This document shows, in pieces, positions 17,413-26,758 of a DNA stretch of 64,000 nucleotides. The stretch spans positions 28,126 to 92,125 of the forward strand of contig CAJMLW010000004.1 of the NCBI GenBank assembly GCA_905214495.1, read 5' to 3'. The stretch is from an uncultured bacterium (GTDB taxonomy: Bacteria; Bacillota; Negativicutes; Veillonellales; Veillonellaceae). Within the stretch, counting starts at the first letter, position 1; each line of letters begins with the position of its first letter. Position numbers and translations under genes: made by a program. The notes beneath the pieces are model-generated. The model saw only the letters and a list, made by a program, of their open reading frames with translations, ran no database searches and was not told the origin of the DNA.

Positions 17413-17448
17413 CTATCCCCCTATTCTTCATACAGGACAATACACACA

Positions 17449-17479
17449 AAAGCCCCTCCGCACATCGCGGAGGGGCTTT
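17449..17479 (-). terminator. Terminator of the DUF3298 gene
   Basis: A perfect 13-bp stem (AAAGCCCCTCCGC with GCGGAGGGGCTTT) around a five-base loop lies between the convergent genes; the minus strand continues with TTTTGTG. Confidence 0.8.
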
Positions 17480-17583
17480 CTAGTAAGTATTAAGTTCTAT
17501 ACCACATAAAACAGTCTGTGTACCCTTTTTGGTGCTACGCACCTTGCATTGTTTAACAATACAGACACATATAGTTAGTTTTG

Positions 17584-18411
17584 TTATTTGGTCACATCGT
17601 TTTGACGGTCGCGCAAATTGCCAACTGGTAAATACACGGTACCAGCACTATGGATTGTATCCACATCTTGTTGAAGAATCATCACTACCGAATAATCTTC
17701 AGTTGTGTAGAATTCAGATGGCATTTTGTCGAATGTAGCATTCACACCAACTGCATCCTTCACTTGTTGATTATTATTGATAGCATTAACGAGTTCCTTC
17801 TTATTCAAACCACCAAGGTCATACAAGGATAATTGACGACCTGTTGTAGTATTAAATGTAAAGCCTTTTACATAATTTACACCATTTGCATCACCATCAC
17901 GCATTGTATAGGTGTGAATCAAAACGCTAAAGATACCATTTTTATCCGTTTTTACATCATAGTACATGATGACATTTGTTTTATTAGATTCTTTTTCGTT
18001 TACTTTTTGTGTATCATTTTGAACCTTAGAAACGTATTTCTTAATCGTTGTATTAATGGCTTTTTCAACGATAGGGCTAACGGATTTAACCTCTGGGAAT
18101 ACGAGGTTCAAATGATCTGTAGTCGCATCTACAGGAGATACGCCTACCTCTTTACGATCCATATAACGATCTGCATTTGGTGCTACCACTTCGATAGTAC
18201 CACGATCAGTTTTATTCGCTATGGAACGTAGTTTTTTGTTTTGCTCTGGCGTAGCCGTACTAGAGAGACGATATGTCACATCGTGACGATTATTTTGTGC
18301 TACTACAGCACCAGTATCCTTTGTTACAGGAATCGTTTCACTAGCGGCTGCCATAGATGTTAGTGGCAATGCGGCAGCCATCATGATGAGAACAGTCTGT
18401 TTTAATTTCAT
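17584..18411 (-). CDS. Secreted DUF3298/RsiV-C-like protein
   Basis: The 275-residue protein starts with a signal peptide (hydrophobic run, then SMAAASE near residue 24) and ends in a domain resembling DUF3298, the C-terminal domain of RsiV and PdaC: VKGFTFNTTTGRQLSLYDL followed by KELVNAINN. It would be periplasmic or surface exposed. It follows the OPT transporter gene by 10 bp in the same direction, so the two are likely co-transcribed. No catalytic motif is evident and the role is unknown. Confidence 0.75.
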   Translation of the reverse strand: MKLKQTVLIMMAAALPLTSMAAASETIPVTKDTGAVVAQNNRHDVTYRLSSTATPEQNKKLRSIANKTDRGTIEVVAPNADRYMDRKEVGVSPVDATTDHLNLVFPEVKSVSPIVEKAINTTIKKYVSKVQNDTQKVNEKESNKTNVIMYYDVKTDKNGIFSVLIHTYTMRDGDANGVNYVKGFTFNTTTGRQLSLYDLGGLNKKELVNAINNNQQVKDAVGVNATFDKMPSEFYTTEDYSVVMILQQDVDTIHSAGTVYLPVGNLRDRQNDVTK

Positions 18412-18421
18412 GGTTAGCCTC

Positions 18422-20503
18422 TTACTTTGCTTGTTCTTGCTCTGCTTTCATAGCAAGAGCTTCTGCTTTATCAAATTTGTGAGTTACAACACGACGAACT
18501 AGATAGAATCCAGCGAAGATGAAAGCAAGTAGACCTAACCAACCAGCTGTACTTTCAAATTCAGGGCCAACTAATTCAAGTGGAGATTCACCACCACCAG
18601 TTGTAACTGACAATACAATAATAACAGCTATGATTACACCAATCAAGCTTTCACCAACAATCAAACCAGACGCAAAGAGAACGCCACGACGATTAGATTG
18701 TTCTACATCGTATTCAGCCAATTCACCGGCACGCATTTTAGCGCGAGCCATGAGGTAACGACCTACGAAATAGCTCAAGAAAGAACCGACAATAAGAGGT
18801 ACTTCCAATGTTGGAGGCAAGTAGATACCCATACCAACAGCCAATGGAGGCAATGTTAAGGAAGCAGTTGTGCTCTTAAGAATCAAGTTAACAATGATTG
18901 CTACTACGCCAACACCAACGCCGATCAAGATGTAATTCCAATCCATACTAGCATTGAAAATACCTTGAGCAATTGTAGTCATCAATGTTGCTTGTGGAGC
19001 AGATAATGCCGCATTTGGATCCATTTCAGCACGAGGCAACGCACCTGTAAAACCATATGCTTGGTATAACAAGTTAAGAACTGGAGCAATCGCAATAGCA
19101 CCGGCTACGGAACCAAGTAACAATGCAATTTGTTGACGCCAAGGTGTAGCACCAACGAGTTGACCAGTTTTCAAGTCTTGCAAGTTATCGTTAGAGATAG
19201 ATGCAATAGCAATAACTACGGATGTCATGAAGATAGCCATAGCTGTAGCGAATTGAACGCCTGCTTCGGTAGCAAACAAATTATTTTCAGAAGCGATGAA
19301 GTATACCACTAGAGAAGAAATAATAGTTGCTAAGATACCAATACCGGAGATTGGAGATGCAGATGTACCGATAAGACCTGCCATATAACCACATGCTGCA
19401 GCTACGAAGAAGCCGATTAACAAGGCTACGATAACGCCTACTACAACAAGTGTCCACATCAAGCCTGCACTGATAGGTACAGCGGATACAAAATCCCAGA
19501 ACGTAACAACCAAACCAATAAGGATGAGGGCAAATACGATCAATACAGATTTTGTACTCATATCAGTATCCATCCGATGCAATTCACGTTCAGCAGAACT
19601 GCCACTCATGGATTGTAAGGAAATTTTCATGCCTTCGATGATAGGTTTAATCAAGGTAATCAACGTCCAAATCGCTGCGATACCAATAGCACCGGCACCG
19701 ATGAAACGAACTTTCTCTTTCCAGATACCCATAGCAAATTTAGCAGTCGCACCACCATCTGGAGCAAACACATTAGTCAAGTAAGGTACAAAACCAGCCC
19801 ACGCGATTAGGACACCAACGAGGATAGCAATACCAGATGCGATACCAATAAGGTAACCAGCACCCAACAACGCTGTGGAGAATCCCAACGGAATTTGAGT
19901 TGTACCTTTACCAACTGTGAACCAGAAGCTCATGCTATCGCCAAGAACTTTGAAGCCGTTAGCGCAAAGGCTGATGATACCCGCTACAGCACCACCGGAA
20001 ACGATGTCTGCCATACCGGAACCAGATTTAGCAACTTCACTACCATTATGAGAGCCGACCTTCAAGATTTCAGCTGCTGCACGGCCTTCTGGATATGGTA
20101 GGTCACTATTCACTACCATGGCACGGCGCAATGGAATGGTGAATAACACACCGAGGGAACCACCGCATGCGCAAATCAAGAATGTTTGCCAGAATGGAAA
20201 TCCTTGCCAATAACCAAGCATTAAAAGACCTGGCAAAATAAAGATAATTGCAGATAAGGTACCAGCTGCAGATGCTTGCGTTTGTACCATGTTGTTTTCA
20301 AGAACGTTAGAATCCTTGAAGAAACGTAAAATTGCCATTGAGATAATGGCTGCCGGGATGGATGACGAGAATGTCAAACCGACCTTCAAACCCAAGTATA
20401 CGTTCGATGCCGTAAATATTAGAGTGATCAATGCACCTAATAACATCCCACGCAACGTAAGTTCCGGCAAGTGAAGGTCATGGCTCATAAAATCATGTTT
20501 CAT
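18422..20503 (-). CDS. OPT-family oligopeptide or metal-chelate transporter
   Basis: The 693-residue protein has about 14-16 membrane segments and the OPT N-terminal pattern ELTLRGMLLGALITLIFTAS with NVYLGLKVGLTFSSSIPAA and PYPEGRAAAEILK. The family imports oligopeptides or metal chelates by proton symport; the bacterial subgroup seen here has no defined substrate. GGAGG precedes the ATG. It leads a two-gene unit with the secreted DUF3298-like protein, which suggests a periplasmic partner. Confidence 0.92.
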   Translation of the reverse strand: MKHDFMSHDLHLPELTLRGMLLGALITLIFTASNVYLGLKVGLTFSSSIPAAIISMAILRFFKDSNVLENNMVQTQASAAGTLSAIIFILPGLLMLGYWQGFPFWQTFLICACGGSLGVLFTIPLRRAMVVNSDLPYPEGRAAAEILKVGSHNGSEVAKSGSGMADIVSGGAVAGIISLCANGFKVLGDSMSFWFTVGKGTTQIPLGFSTALLGAGYLIGIASGIAILVGVLIAWAGFVPYLTNVFAPDGGATAKFAMGIWKEKVRFIGAGAIGIAAIWTLITLIKPIIEGMKISLQSMSGSSAERELHRMDTDMSTKSVLIVFALILIGLVVTFWDFVSAVPISAGLMWTLVVVGVIVALLIGFFVAAACGYMAGLIGTSASPISGIGILATIISSLVVYFIASENNLFATEAGVQFATAMAIFMTSVVIAIASISNDNLQDLKTGQLVGATPWRQQIALLLGSVAGAIAIAPVLNLLYQAYGFTGALPRAEMDPNAALSAPQATLMTTIAQGIFNASMDWNYILIGVGVGVVAIIVNLILKSTTASLTLPPLAVGMGIYLPPTLEVPLIVGSFLSYFVGRYLMARAKMRAGELAEYDVEQSNRRGVLFASGLIVGESLIGVIIAVIIVLSVTTGGGESPLELVGPEFESTAGWLGLLAFIFAGFYLVRRVVTHKFDKAEALAMKAEQEQAK

Positions 20504-20782
20504 AAGTACTTACCTCCTCTTATAAATTAAATAAAACTAACTATAAGCTATATTCATTTTATCGTGTTAAAGCGATGTTGACAATAAATATAACCATATA
20601 TGTGCTATGTATACACAAATTTATAGATATAAATCAAATATGTATAAAGGTAATAGCCATGCACGCATTATATCTAATCGGTATTTATTATCATTTTCTA
20701 TTATATTTTTTCGTTTTTCTGTATATAATAAAGAGGAACCGACGATAAGGTCGGCATGTCTTTTAAGGAGGTTGTAAACATT

Positions 20783-22138
20783 ATGGAAACAAGAATTGAA
20801 TATGATTCAATGGGACCAGTCGAAGTCGACGCTAGACGAATTTACGGACCTCAAACGCAACGCTCGTTCAATAACTTTAAGATCGGTGACCACCGCATCC
20901 CTATTGAACAAATCAAAGCGCTTGCGCTTGTCAAAAAAGCATGTGCTTTAACCAATGCAAAATGTGGCGCAGTAACTGAAGAAAAAGCGAAACTCATCGC
21001 TCAAGTAGTAGATGAAATCGTAGATGGCAAATGGGATGATGAATTCCCATTGACCGTATTCCAAACGGGTTCTGGCACACAAACAAACATGAATGTGAAC
21101 GAAGTTATCGCTCACCGGGCTAAACAATTAGATGAATCTAATCCACTTCATCCTAACGACGATGTAAACCGCGGCCAAAGTACAAACGATACATTCCCAA
21201 CAGCAATGCATATCTGCGCGTACTTTGAAATTACAAAACGCGTAATTCCTGCATTGGACGGCCTTATTGCATCTTTCGAAAAATTGCAAGAAAAAGGCAA
21301 AGGCTTGCAAAAGGTTGGTCGTACTCACCTACAAGATGCTACTTTCATCATGGTGGATCAAGAAATTAGCGCCTTTGTAGAGGGCCTAAAAACTGCCAAA
21401 ACTATGCTCCTTCAAAACGCTGACTACCTACTCGACGTTGCTCTTGGCGGCACTGCCGTTGGTACAGGTGTAAACACACCTAAGGGATATCTAGACGTTA
21501 TGGAAACCGTATTGCCAGAGGTAACAGGCGCTCCATTCCGCGTTAAGAATAATAAATTCCAAGGCCTATCCTTGAAAGATGCGTTCATGATGGCTCACGG
21601 CGCACTTAACACATTGGCTACTACATTGTTTAAAATTGCGAACGATGTCCGTTTCTTAGGATCTGGCCCTCGCTGTGGCTATGGTGAATGGCATCTACCT
21701 GAAAACGAACCGGGCTCCTCCATCATGCCAGGTAAGGTTAACCCTACCCAATGCGAAGCTCTTGCTATGGTATGTGCCCAAGTATTCGGCATCAATACAA
21801 CCATGACACTTTGTGCAGGCAGCGGTGCGTTCCAATTGAACGTGTACATGCCTATCATGATTTATGATTTTGTTGAAAGCTGTCGCCTCCTCGCAGATGC
21901 GATGAATTCCTTCACTACACACTGCATCGACGGCGTAGAATTCGTACCGGAAAAACTTAAATTCTTCGTAGAACAATCCCTTATGATTGCTACATCCTTA
22001 ACACCATACATAGGCTACGATAAGAGTGCTAAGGTCGTAAAAGAAGCGTACAAACGCGGTTGTTCTATCAAAGAAATCATCTTGGAAGAAAAACTCATGA
22101 CCGAAGACGAATTCGCCGAAGCAGTTCGCATGAAATAA
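20783..22138 (+). CDS. fumC: Class II fumarate hydratase
   Basis: The 451-residue enzyme shows the fumarase/aspartase signature SSIMPGKVNPTQCE, the QTGSGTQTNMNVNEVI segment, HPNDDVNRGQSTNDTFPTA and the catalytic His region GRTHLQDAT. It interconverts fumarate and malate, a step in the succinate-propionate pathway of lactate fermenters. The ATG at 20783 follows AAGGAGG; the upstream ATG at 20756 has none. A TATAAT box lies at 20724-20729 and a small CCGAC/GTCGG hairpin occurs in the leader. Aspartase is the nearest alternative, but HPNDDVN with QTGSGTQTNMN favours fumarase. Confidence 0.92.
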   Translation: METRIEYDSMGPVEVDARRIYGPQTQRSFNNFKIGDHRIPIEQIKALALVKKACALTNAKCGAVTEEKAKLIAQVVDEIVDGKWDDEFPLTVFQTGSGTQTNMNVNEVIAHRAKQLDESNPLHPNDDVNRGQSTNDTFPTAMHICAYFEITKRVIPALDGLIASFEKLQEKGKGLQKVGRTHLQDATFIMVDQEISAFVEGLKTAKTMLLQNADYLLDVALGGTAVGTGVNTPKGYLDVMETVLPEVTGAPFRVKNNKFQGLSLKDAFMMAHGALNTLATTLFKIANDVRFLGSGPRCGYGEWHLPENEPGSSIMPGKVNPTQCEALAMVCAQVFGINTTMTLCAGSGAFQLNVYMPIMIYDFVESCRLLADAMNSFTTHCIDGVEFVPEKLKFFVEQSLMIATSLTPYIGYDKSAKVVKEAYKRGCSIKEIILEEKLMTEDEFAEAVRMK

Positions 22139-22200
22139 ACCTCTCACATCTCTTTGACATATCTATAACATCCTCTCATACCTCAAATGAACGGAAAAAG

Positions 22201-22265
22201 GACGCAATAGTCTTGAAATCTTCAGTAAAACTTATTACTGAAGGATAGACTATTGCGTCTTTTTG
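22201..22265 (+). terminator. Terminator of fumC
   Basis: A 13-bp outer stem (GACGCAATAGTCT with AGACTATTGCGTC) encloses a second CTTCAGTAA/TTACTGAAG stem and is followed by TTTTT. Confidence 0.9.
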
Positions 22266-22394
22266 GGTTTTATATGTCTTATAGCAATATTTCATTTAAA
22301 TTAATAAAACTCTATAATAATGAACCTTTAAAAGCATCATTTTAAGCATAAAATATATTCTAGTCAAAGAAATACCTTATGCTACCCGCATTCA

Positions 22395-22835
22395 TTATAA
22401 TGATTTGAATATAATTCTATCCTCTTCACTAATTTGGTTTAGATCATCTTTTATAGATATAGATTTACCATAAATACGTTTTAAGTTATTAATGCTATCA
22501 ATATCCTCTATTATACTAGCAGTATCATAAAATGAGTAATTAGGTATCTTTAAAATATCTGTACCTATTGGTGTTAATAAAACTCTAGTATAACCTGATT
22601 CCCCTTTTACATATAAATATGGAAATACAACCTTATGAGAAATTTTAGAATACTCCAATCTAGTTTTATATGTACTATCCTGTAATATTCCGCCAAACAC
22701 AATTCGATAGCGACCTAAACTATAAGAATCTACTAGTTCGGTATGTGTTCCATAAAAATTTAAATAAATTATACTAAGTCCCACTAAAAAACATATGGCT
22801 AACTTTATATATGTTAGAATCCTTATGTTATTCAT
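22395..22835 (-). CDS. Hypothetical membrane-anchored protein
   Basis: A 146-residue protein with one N-terminal hydrophobic segment (residues about 10-28) and a soluble, Ile/Tyr/Ser-rich remainder predicted to face outward. I recognise no domain. GGAGT precedes the ATG. It is the last of three AT-rich leftward genes that all encode membrane or membrane-anchored proteins and differ in base composition from their neighbours. Confidence 0.65.
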   Translation of the reverse strand: MNNIRILTYIKLAICFLVGLSIIYLNFYGTHTELVDSYSLGRYRIVFGGILQDSTYKTRLEYSKISHKVVFPYLYVKGESGYTRVLLTPIGTDILKIPNYSFYDTASIIEDIDSINNLKRIYGKSISIKDDLNQISEEDRIIFKSL

Positions 22836-22906
22836 GATATCTTACTCCATTAATCTTTTTATATAAACTCTGAATTATAGGAAATATAATAGCTACGATT
22901 AAAATA

Positions 22907-23308
22907 CTATATTAGCTTATTAACTTTCAACAAAATTAGAGCAGACATTAAATAAGCAAAAATAAAAAGAACTACATACATCTGTTTTTTCCTAGCCCAT
23001 TCATAATAGCGACTACGTGGTGGCTGTTTTAATAATACAGCTACTACCAAAACAGGCTGCAAGAACCAAGCCAAAACAATCGGCACTGCTATGTAGTCTA
23101 AGAAATAAAACATGCTAAACAGCATAAACGGATAGGTAATAATTGCCGACCAAGAAAGCCCTTTAATAAAGCCATAATTAGAATTAACAATTAAAGAGGC
23201 TAATAATGGTGAAAGTTTTTTTCTTAGTAAGATTTTATAAATGATCCAATATAAAGTAATCCATGAAAAAAAGATAGCTTCTAAAACTAACGGTAAATGA
23301 ATATGCAC
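22907..23308 (-). CDS. Hypothetical polytopic membrane protein
   Basis: A 133-residue protein, mostly hydrophobic, with about four membrane segments separated by short basic loops (KILLRKK, KQPPRSRYYEWARKK). The start is a GTG at 23308; its AGAGGT binding site lies inside the last codons of the upstream gene, so the two are translationally coupled. No family recognised. Confidence 0.65.
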   Translation of the reverse strand: MHIHLPLVLEAIFFSWITLYWIIYKILLRKKLSPLLASLIVNSNYGFIKGLSWSAIITYPFMLFSMFYFLDYIAVPIVLAWFLQPVLVVAVLLKQPPRSRYYEWARKKQMYVVLFIFAYLMSALILLKVNKLI

Positions 23309-23313
23309 AAATA

Positions 23314-23517
23314 TTAACCTCTTTTACGTCCTAAATATTTATAAACATAACCCCAACCAAAATAAAATACTAATATTGCGATATAAGAAGCAATGAAGAA
23401 ATAAATATCGTTTTCATCTTCTATTATTTCAGGATTTATAATTAGACTAACTGTCATACCTATAAAAAGAAAGATGAATATACCTCGTACAAAATAATTA
23501 TAGATTTTTAAAAACAT
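23314..23517 (-). CDS. Small hypothetical membrane protein
   Basis: A 67-residue protein with two hydrophobic helices (about 10-30 and 38-58) joined by an acidic loop (IIEDENDI) and ending in basic residues (YLGRKRG). GGGAG precedes the ATG. It is the first gene of the three-gene AT-rich group. A small double-helix membrane protein in such a group could be an immunity or assembly factor, but nothing in the sequence proves it. Confidence 0.6.
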   Translation of the reverse strand: MFLKIYNYFVRGIFIFLFIGMTVSLIINPEIIEDENDIYFFIASYIAILVFYFGWGYVYKYLGRKRG

Positions 23518-23611
23518 ATATTTACTCCCACAATAAAAACTATACTTTCACAACACAATTAAAATTTCAATTCTAATATATCACAACTCTTATATAACTT
23601 CATATAATAAA

Positions 23612-23644
23612 ACGAGGTATCGTATGCAAAATACAATACCTCGT
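23612..23644 (-). terminator. Terminator of the membrane-bound phosphoesterase gene
   Basis: ACGAGGTAT and ATACCTCGT form the stem; the minus strand continues TTTTATTAT. Confidence 0.8.
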
Positions 23645-23723
23645 TTATATTATGAACTTTAATCGTCTAATATTACTTAAATATTATAGCTAGAAATATG
23701 CCCATATAAAACAAATCCACTGC

Positions 23724-24905
23724 CTAAGCTACCCCATCAAAGAATGTAATGACTGTAATTTCTCGTGGGCAGTTGATACGGATTGGGAACCAGTGTCCAG
23801 ATCCGTTGTTTACGTAACATACGCTATTTTTTTCTGTATAGCGACCTTTTACATAAGGTGTACCAATCGGTACCCAAGGCATACCAAAGAGGATAATTTG
23901 TCCACCGTGAGTATGGCCGGACAAGGTTAATGGCACATTGCGTTCAATGGCTTCATCAAAGAATTCTGGATGGTGAGCCAACAGAATAACAAAGGCATTA
24001 TTAGGAATTCCGGATAAGGCCTTGTCAATCATGGCTTCACGGTTTTCTTTACGCCGTTCATTATCATAGGATACGCCAGCTATATAGACCGGTTGTTTGC
24101 CACCCATGATTTGGATGTTGTCATTAATCAATACATTTAATGGCGTTTTTGTTTTAATATCATCAACGATTTTATTGACATCATGATGGAATTCATGATT
24201 GCCAAGGATATAATCTACGCCATCTGGAATTTGTTTTGCAAATACCTTTAAGCGATCACAAACTTCAGGTAGCCATTGTATCTTGTCGATAAGGTCACCG
24301 GTGATGACAACGCGGTTTGGGTGTTCTAGTAGTGCTAATCGCAAGATTTCGTCAAAGTCATCTAGGTCGATGCTTGGCCCAATATGGATATCACTGAGTT
24401 GCACAATCTTGTAATCTGCAAGTCCTGGTGGTAGGTTTGTATAACCAAAGCTTTCATGGGTTACAACGATTTCTCGTTGCCCCTCATAGGCAGCATAGCC
24501 AGCGCCACCCATGGCAGCCAAAGGTACAAGGGTACCGACGGTTCTAAAGAAAGCACGGCGTCCTGTCCGTTCTTCGACAGGCACCTTATGAGAGATGCGG
24601 TTTACCAGTGCATAGATTAAAGCTAATACGATAAAAACGGGTATACATAAGAATATAGCAAATACTATGCCATAGCTTTCCGTTCTAAACAAATTGAGCC
24701 ATTCGTACCATGGTGTTCCGTAAAGGTCAACTTGGTATAGGAAATAATACCGCACCGTGCAGAACCAACTAGCGACTACCAAAATATAGGCTAGCCACGC
24801 AGGCCATAGTTTTTTCGGTTTCCATAAATACAGGTACAATCCCCAAAAGCCTAAAAAGGCTATGGCTAGCACCACAAGAAACACAATATTTATAATTAAT
24901 TGCAT
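23724..24905 (-). CDS. Membrane-anchored metallophosphoesterase (YkoQ/YaeI type)
   Basis: The 393-residue protein has about four N-terminal membrane helices and a calcineurin-like phosphoesterase domain from about residue 160: LSDIHIG, VITGDLID, LGNHEFHHD, LLAHHPEF and LSGHTHGGQ supply the two-metal ligands. It is followed by IRINCPREITVITFF at the C-terminus. Related enzymes act on lipid-linked or phosphodiester substrates at the membrane; the substrate here is unknown. AGGAG precedes the ATG. Confidence 0.9.
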   Translation of the reverse strand: MQLIINIVFLVVLAIAFLGFWGLYLYLWKPKKLWPAWLAYILVVASWFCTVRYYFLYQVDLYGTPWYEWLNLFRTESYGIVFAIFLCIPVFIVLALIYALVNRISHKVPVEERTGRRAFFRTVGTLVPLAAMGGAGYAAYEGQREIVVTHESFGYTNLPPGLADYKIVQLSDIHIGPSIDLDDFDEILRLALLEHPNRVVITGDLIDKIQWLPEVCDRLKVFAKQIPDGVDYILGNHEFHHDVNKIVDDIKTKTPLNVLINDNIQIMGGKQPVYIAGVSYDNERRKENREAMIDKALSGIPNNAFVILLAHHPEFFDEAIERNVPLTLSGHTHGGQIILFGMPWVPIGTPYVKGRYTEKNSVCYVNNGSGHWFPIRINCPREITVITFFDGVA

Positions 24906-24944
24906 ATACGCTCCTAACTGTATATCAAGTAATGGCTAATACAT

Positions 24945-24969
24945 TGAGACAAAATCAGTGTTTGTCTCA
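24945..24969 (-). terminator. Weak hairpin after mutY
   Basis: TGAGACAAA and TTTGTCTCA form a nine-base stem with a seven-base loop just past the mutY stop. The minus strand then reads ATGTATT rather than a T run, so termination would be weak. Confidence 0.45.
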
Positions 24970-24974
24970 TAAAT

Positions 24975-26075
24975 TTATTCTACAATAGGACATAATTCTG
25001 TCAATTTACCATGAGGTCCCGCCCAAGCATAATCAGCGAATTCCTCCCGTTTGATAAGCATCCAATCTTTCGGTAATTGCTTTTGTATCGCTTCGATTGA
25101 TGTATGGACTCCAGCATACTGCAAATCCCCTCGAAAGGCCTTCATAAACCATTTGCGATGAGAAAATACATGAGTTAATTCTTTCACAATAACTGGTTGC
25201 AAGGATAGTTCAAAGCCCAATGCCCCTACGAGCTCAGTTAAACCGGATTCTGCCGCATCATAGGAATCCGCATTTTCTACAGATGGAAATTCCCACATGG
25301 AACGCAAGAGGCCTCGATTAGGGCGTTTATGTAGCAAATAATAGTCGCCATAACTGAGGATGCCTACAAATACAGGCACATCAACGACCTTTGTTTTCTT
25401 GATACGCACAGGCAATTGATCTGTTATATTATGTTGGTACGCATGACACATATTAACGATAGGGCATTCACCGCAGCGTGGCGTCTTAGGGATACATACG
25501 GCCGAACCAAAATCCATCAAGGCTTGGTTAAAATCGCCTGGTCTATCATGAGGCAAGGTGTCCTCTACAATAGCAGTAATCGTTTTCTTGCCCTTTGTGC
25601 TCAAAATATCATCGAATATGCCGTACAAACGGGCATAGATACGCAGTACATTACCATCGACGGCCACCTCTGGCTCGCCATAGGCCATTGATAGCACAGC
25701 GCCAGCCGTATAGGAACCGACGCCCTTCAAGGATTCCATTTCCTTCCGATTATGAGGCACCACGCCACCGTAATTGTGCACCACATCTTGCACACCAAGT
25801 CGCAAATTACGAGCCCGGCTATAATAGCCCAGGCCTTGCCACGCATGGACCACTTCATCTTCTGTGGCCTTTGCCAAGTCCTCCAGAGTCGGAAATAGAC
25901 GCATCCAATTATCATAATAGGGCTTCATCGCCTCAATGCGGGTCTGTTGGCTCATTACCTCAGACACCCACACCTTATAAGGGTCACCGCAGTCACGCCA
26001 CGGCAAATCCCGCTTATTCACATCATACCACGCCAACAACTGTGGCACCCACTTTGGGTTATTCATCTCTTTCAT
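24975..26075 (-). CDS. mutY: Adenine DNA glycosylase MutY
   Basis: The 366-residue enzyme shows PWRDCGDPYKVWVSEVMSQQ, the helix-hairpin-helix LKGVGSYTAGAVLSMAYG with the catalytic Asp in VDGNVLRIYARLYG, the 4Fe-4S loop CIPKTPRCGECPIVNMC and a C-terminal Nudix-like domain. It removes adenine mispaired with 8-oxoguanine. The gene immediately upstream is a Nudix hydrolase of the kind that cleans oxidised nucleotides, so two oxidised-guanine functions sit side by side. GAGGA precedes the ATG at 26075; a second ATG at 26066 is also possible. Confidence 0.95.
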   Translation of the reverse strand: MKEMNNPKWVPQLLAWYDVNKRDLPWRDCGDPYKVWVSEVMSQQTRIEAMKPYYDNWMRLFPTLEDLAKATEDEVVHAWQGLGYYSRARNLRLGVQDVVHNYGGVVPHNRKEMESLKGVGSYTAGAVLSMAYGEPEVAVDGNVLRIYARLYGIFDDILSTKGKKTITAIVEDTLPHDRPGDFNQALMDFGSAVCIPKTPRCGECPIVNMCHAYQHNITDQLPVRIKKTKVVDVPVFVGILSYGDYYLLHKRPNRGLLRSMWEFPSVENADSYDAAESGLTELVGALGFELSLQPVIVKELTHVFSHRKWFMKAFRGDLQYAGVHTSIEAIQKQLPKDWMLIKREEFADYAWAGPHGKLTELCPIVE

Positions 26076-26127
26076 AGTTCCTCAATATAGGTGTATGTGA
26101 AAGCACTACCTATACTTTCACTACACT

Positions 26128-26649
26128 CTATTCATTAATATATACATCGATACGGGCCAACAATTCACTTTCCATGACTGTGTCGACCTCTGTTAAACGC
26201 ATGTCCTCTACATGACTGTTATCTGGGCCAAATCGGATAGGTCCCTTTAGCAACTTGCCCTCTAACAGCATAGGAAGCCATGTACGGTCCCCTTCCCACA
26301 TATGCTCATAGGGCACATCGGCGAATGTAAACCAATGCGGCTCCATCTCGTCTGATTCAATGGGCTGTACATCGGTAACGCGCACAAAATATACATAACC
26401 CACATGAGTTAGACTTTCATCATAAGGAAACTGAAAGTCAAAAAGGGCTACGCACTCTAAATCAGCGGCATTAACAAGAATGCCCGATTCCTCATATAGC
26501 TCACGCACGGCGCATTGGCGAAAGCTTTCACCATCATTGATTTTACCGCCAAAGCCATTATATTTATCGGCACCAAAGCCGCGTTTCTTACGGCCCAGCA
26601 AAATTCTATTTTGTTCATCTATGGGAAATACCAAGGTTGTAGGTTTCAT
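26128..26649 (-). CDS. Nudix hydrolase (MutT/MTH1-like)
   Basis: The 173-residue protein contains a complete Nudix box, GKINDGESFRQCAVRELYEE with SGI following, preceded by LVFPIDEQNRILLGRKKRGF and YNGFGG as in MTH1-like 8-oxo-dGTP hydrolases. It probably removes oxidised purine nucleotides. AGGAGGT precedes the ATG. Its neighbour mutY acts in the same protective pathway; the 52-bp gap allows co-transcription. Confidence 0.88.
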   Translation of the reverse strand: MKPTTLVFPIDEQNRILLGRKKRGFGADKYNGFGGKINDGESFRQCAVRELYEESGILVNAADLECVALFDFQFPYDESLTHVGYVYFVRVTDVQPIESDEMEPHWFTFADVPYEHMWEGDRTWLPMLLEGKLLKGPIRFGPDNSHVEDMRLTEVDTVMESELLARIDVYINE

Positions 26650-26758
26650 AAGACCTCCTATAATTTGGTAAAGATTATTAATATATTATACCATTATTTC
26701 ATGTGTAATACTGTCATTTATGGTATGATTAAAGGTATGAGATGAAAGGAGGCGCACC

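Noticed and set aside
25595..26077. Plus-strand open frame of 160 codons
   Set aside because: Antisense to mutY; Pro/His/Arg-rich shadow of a coding strand with no ribosome binding site.
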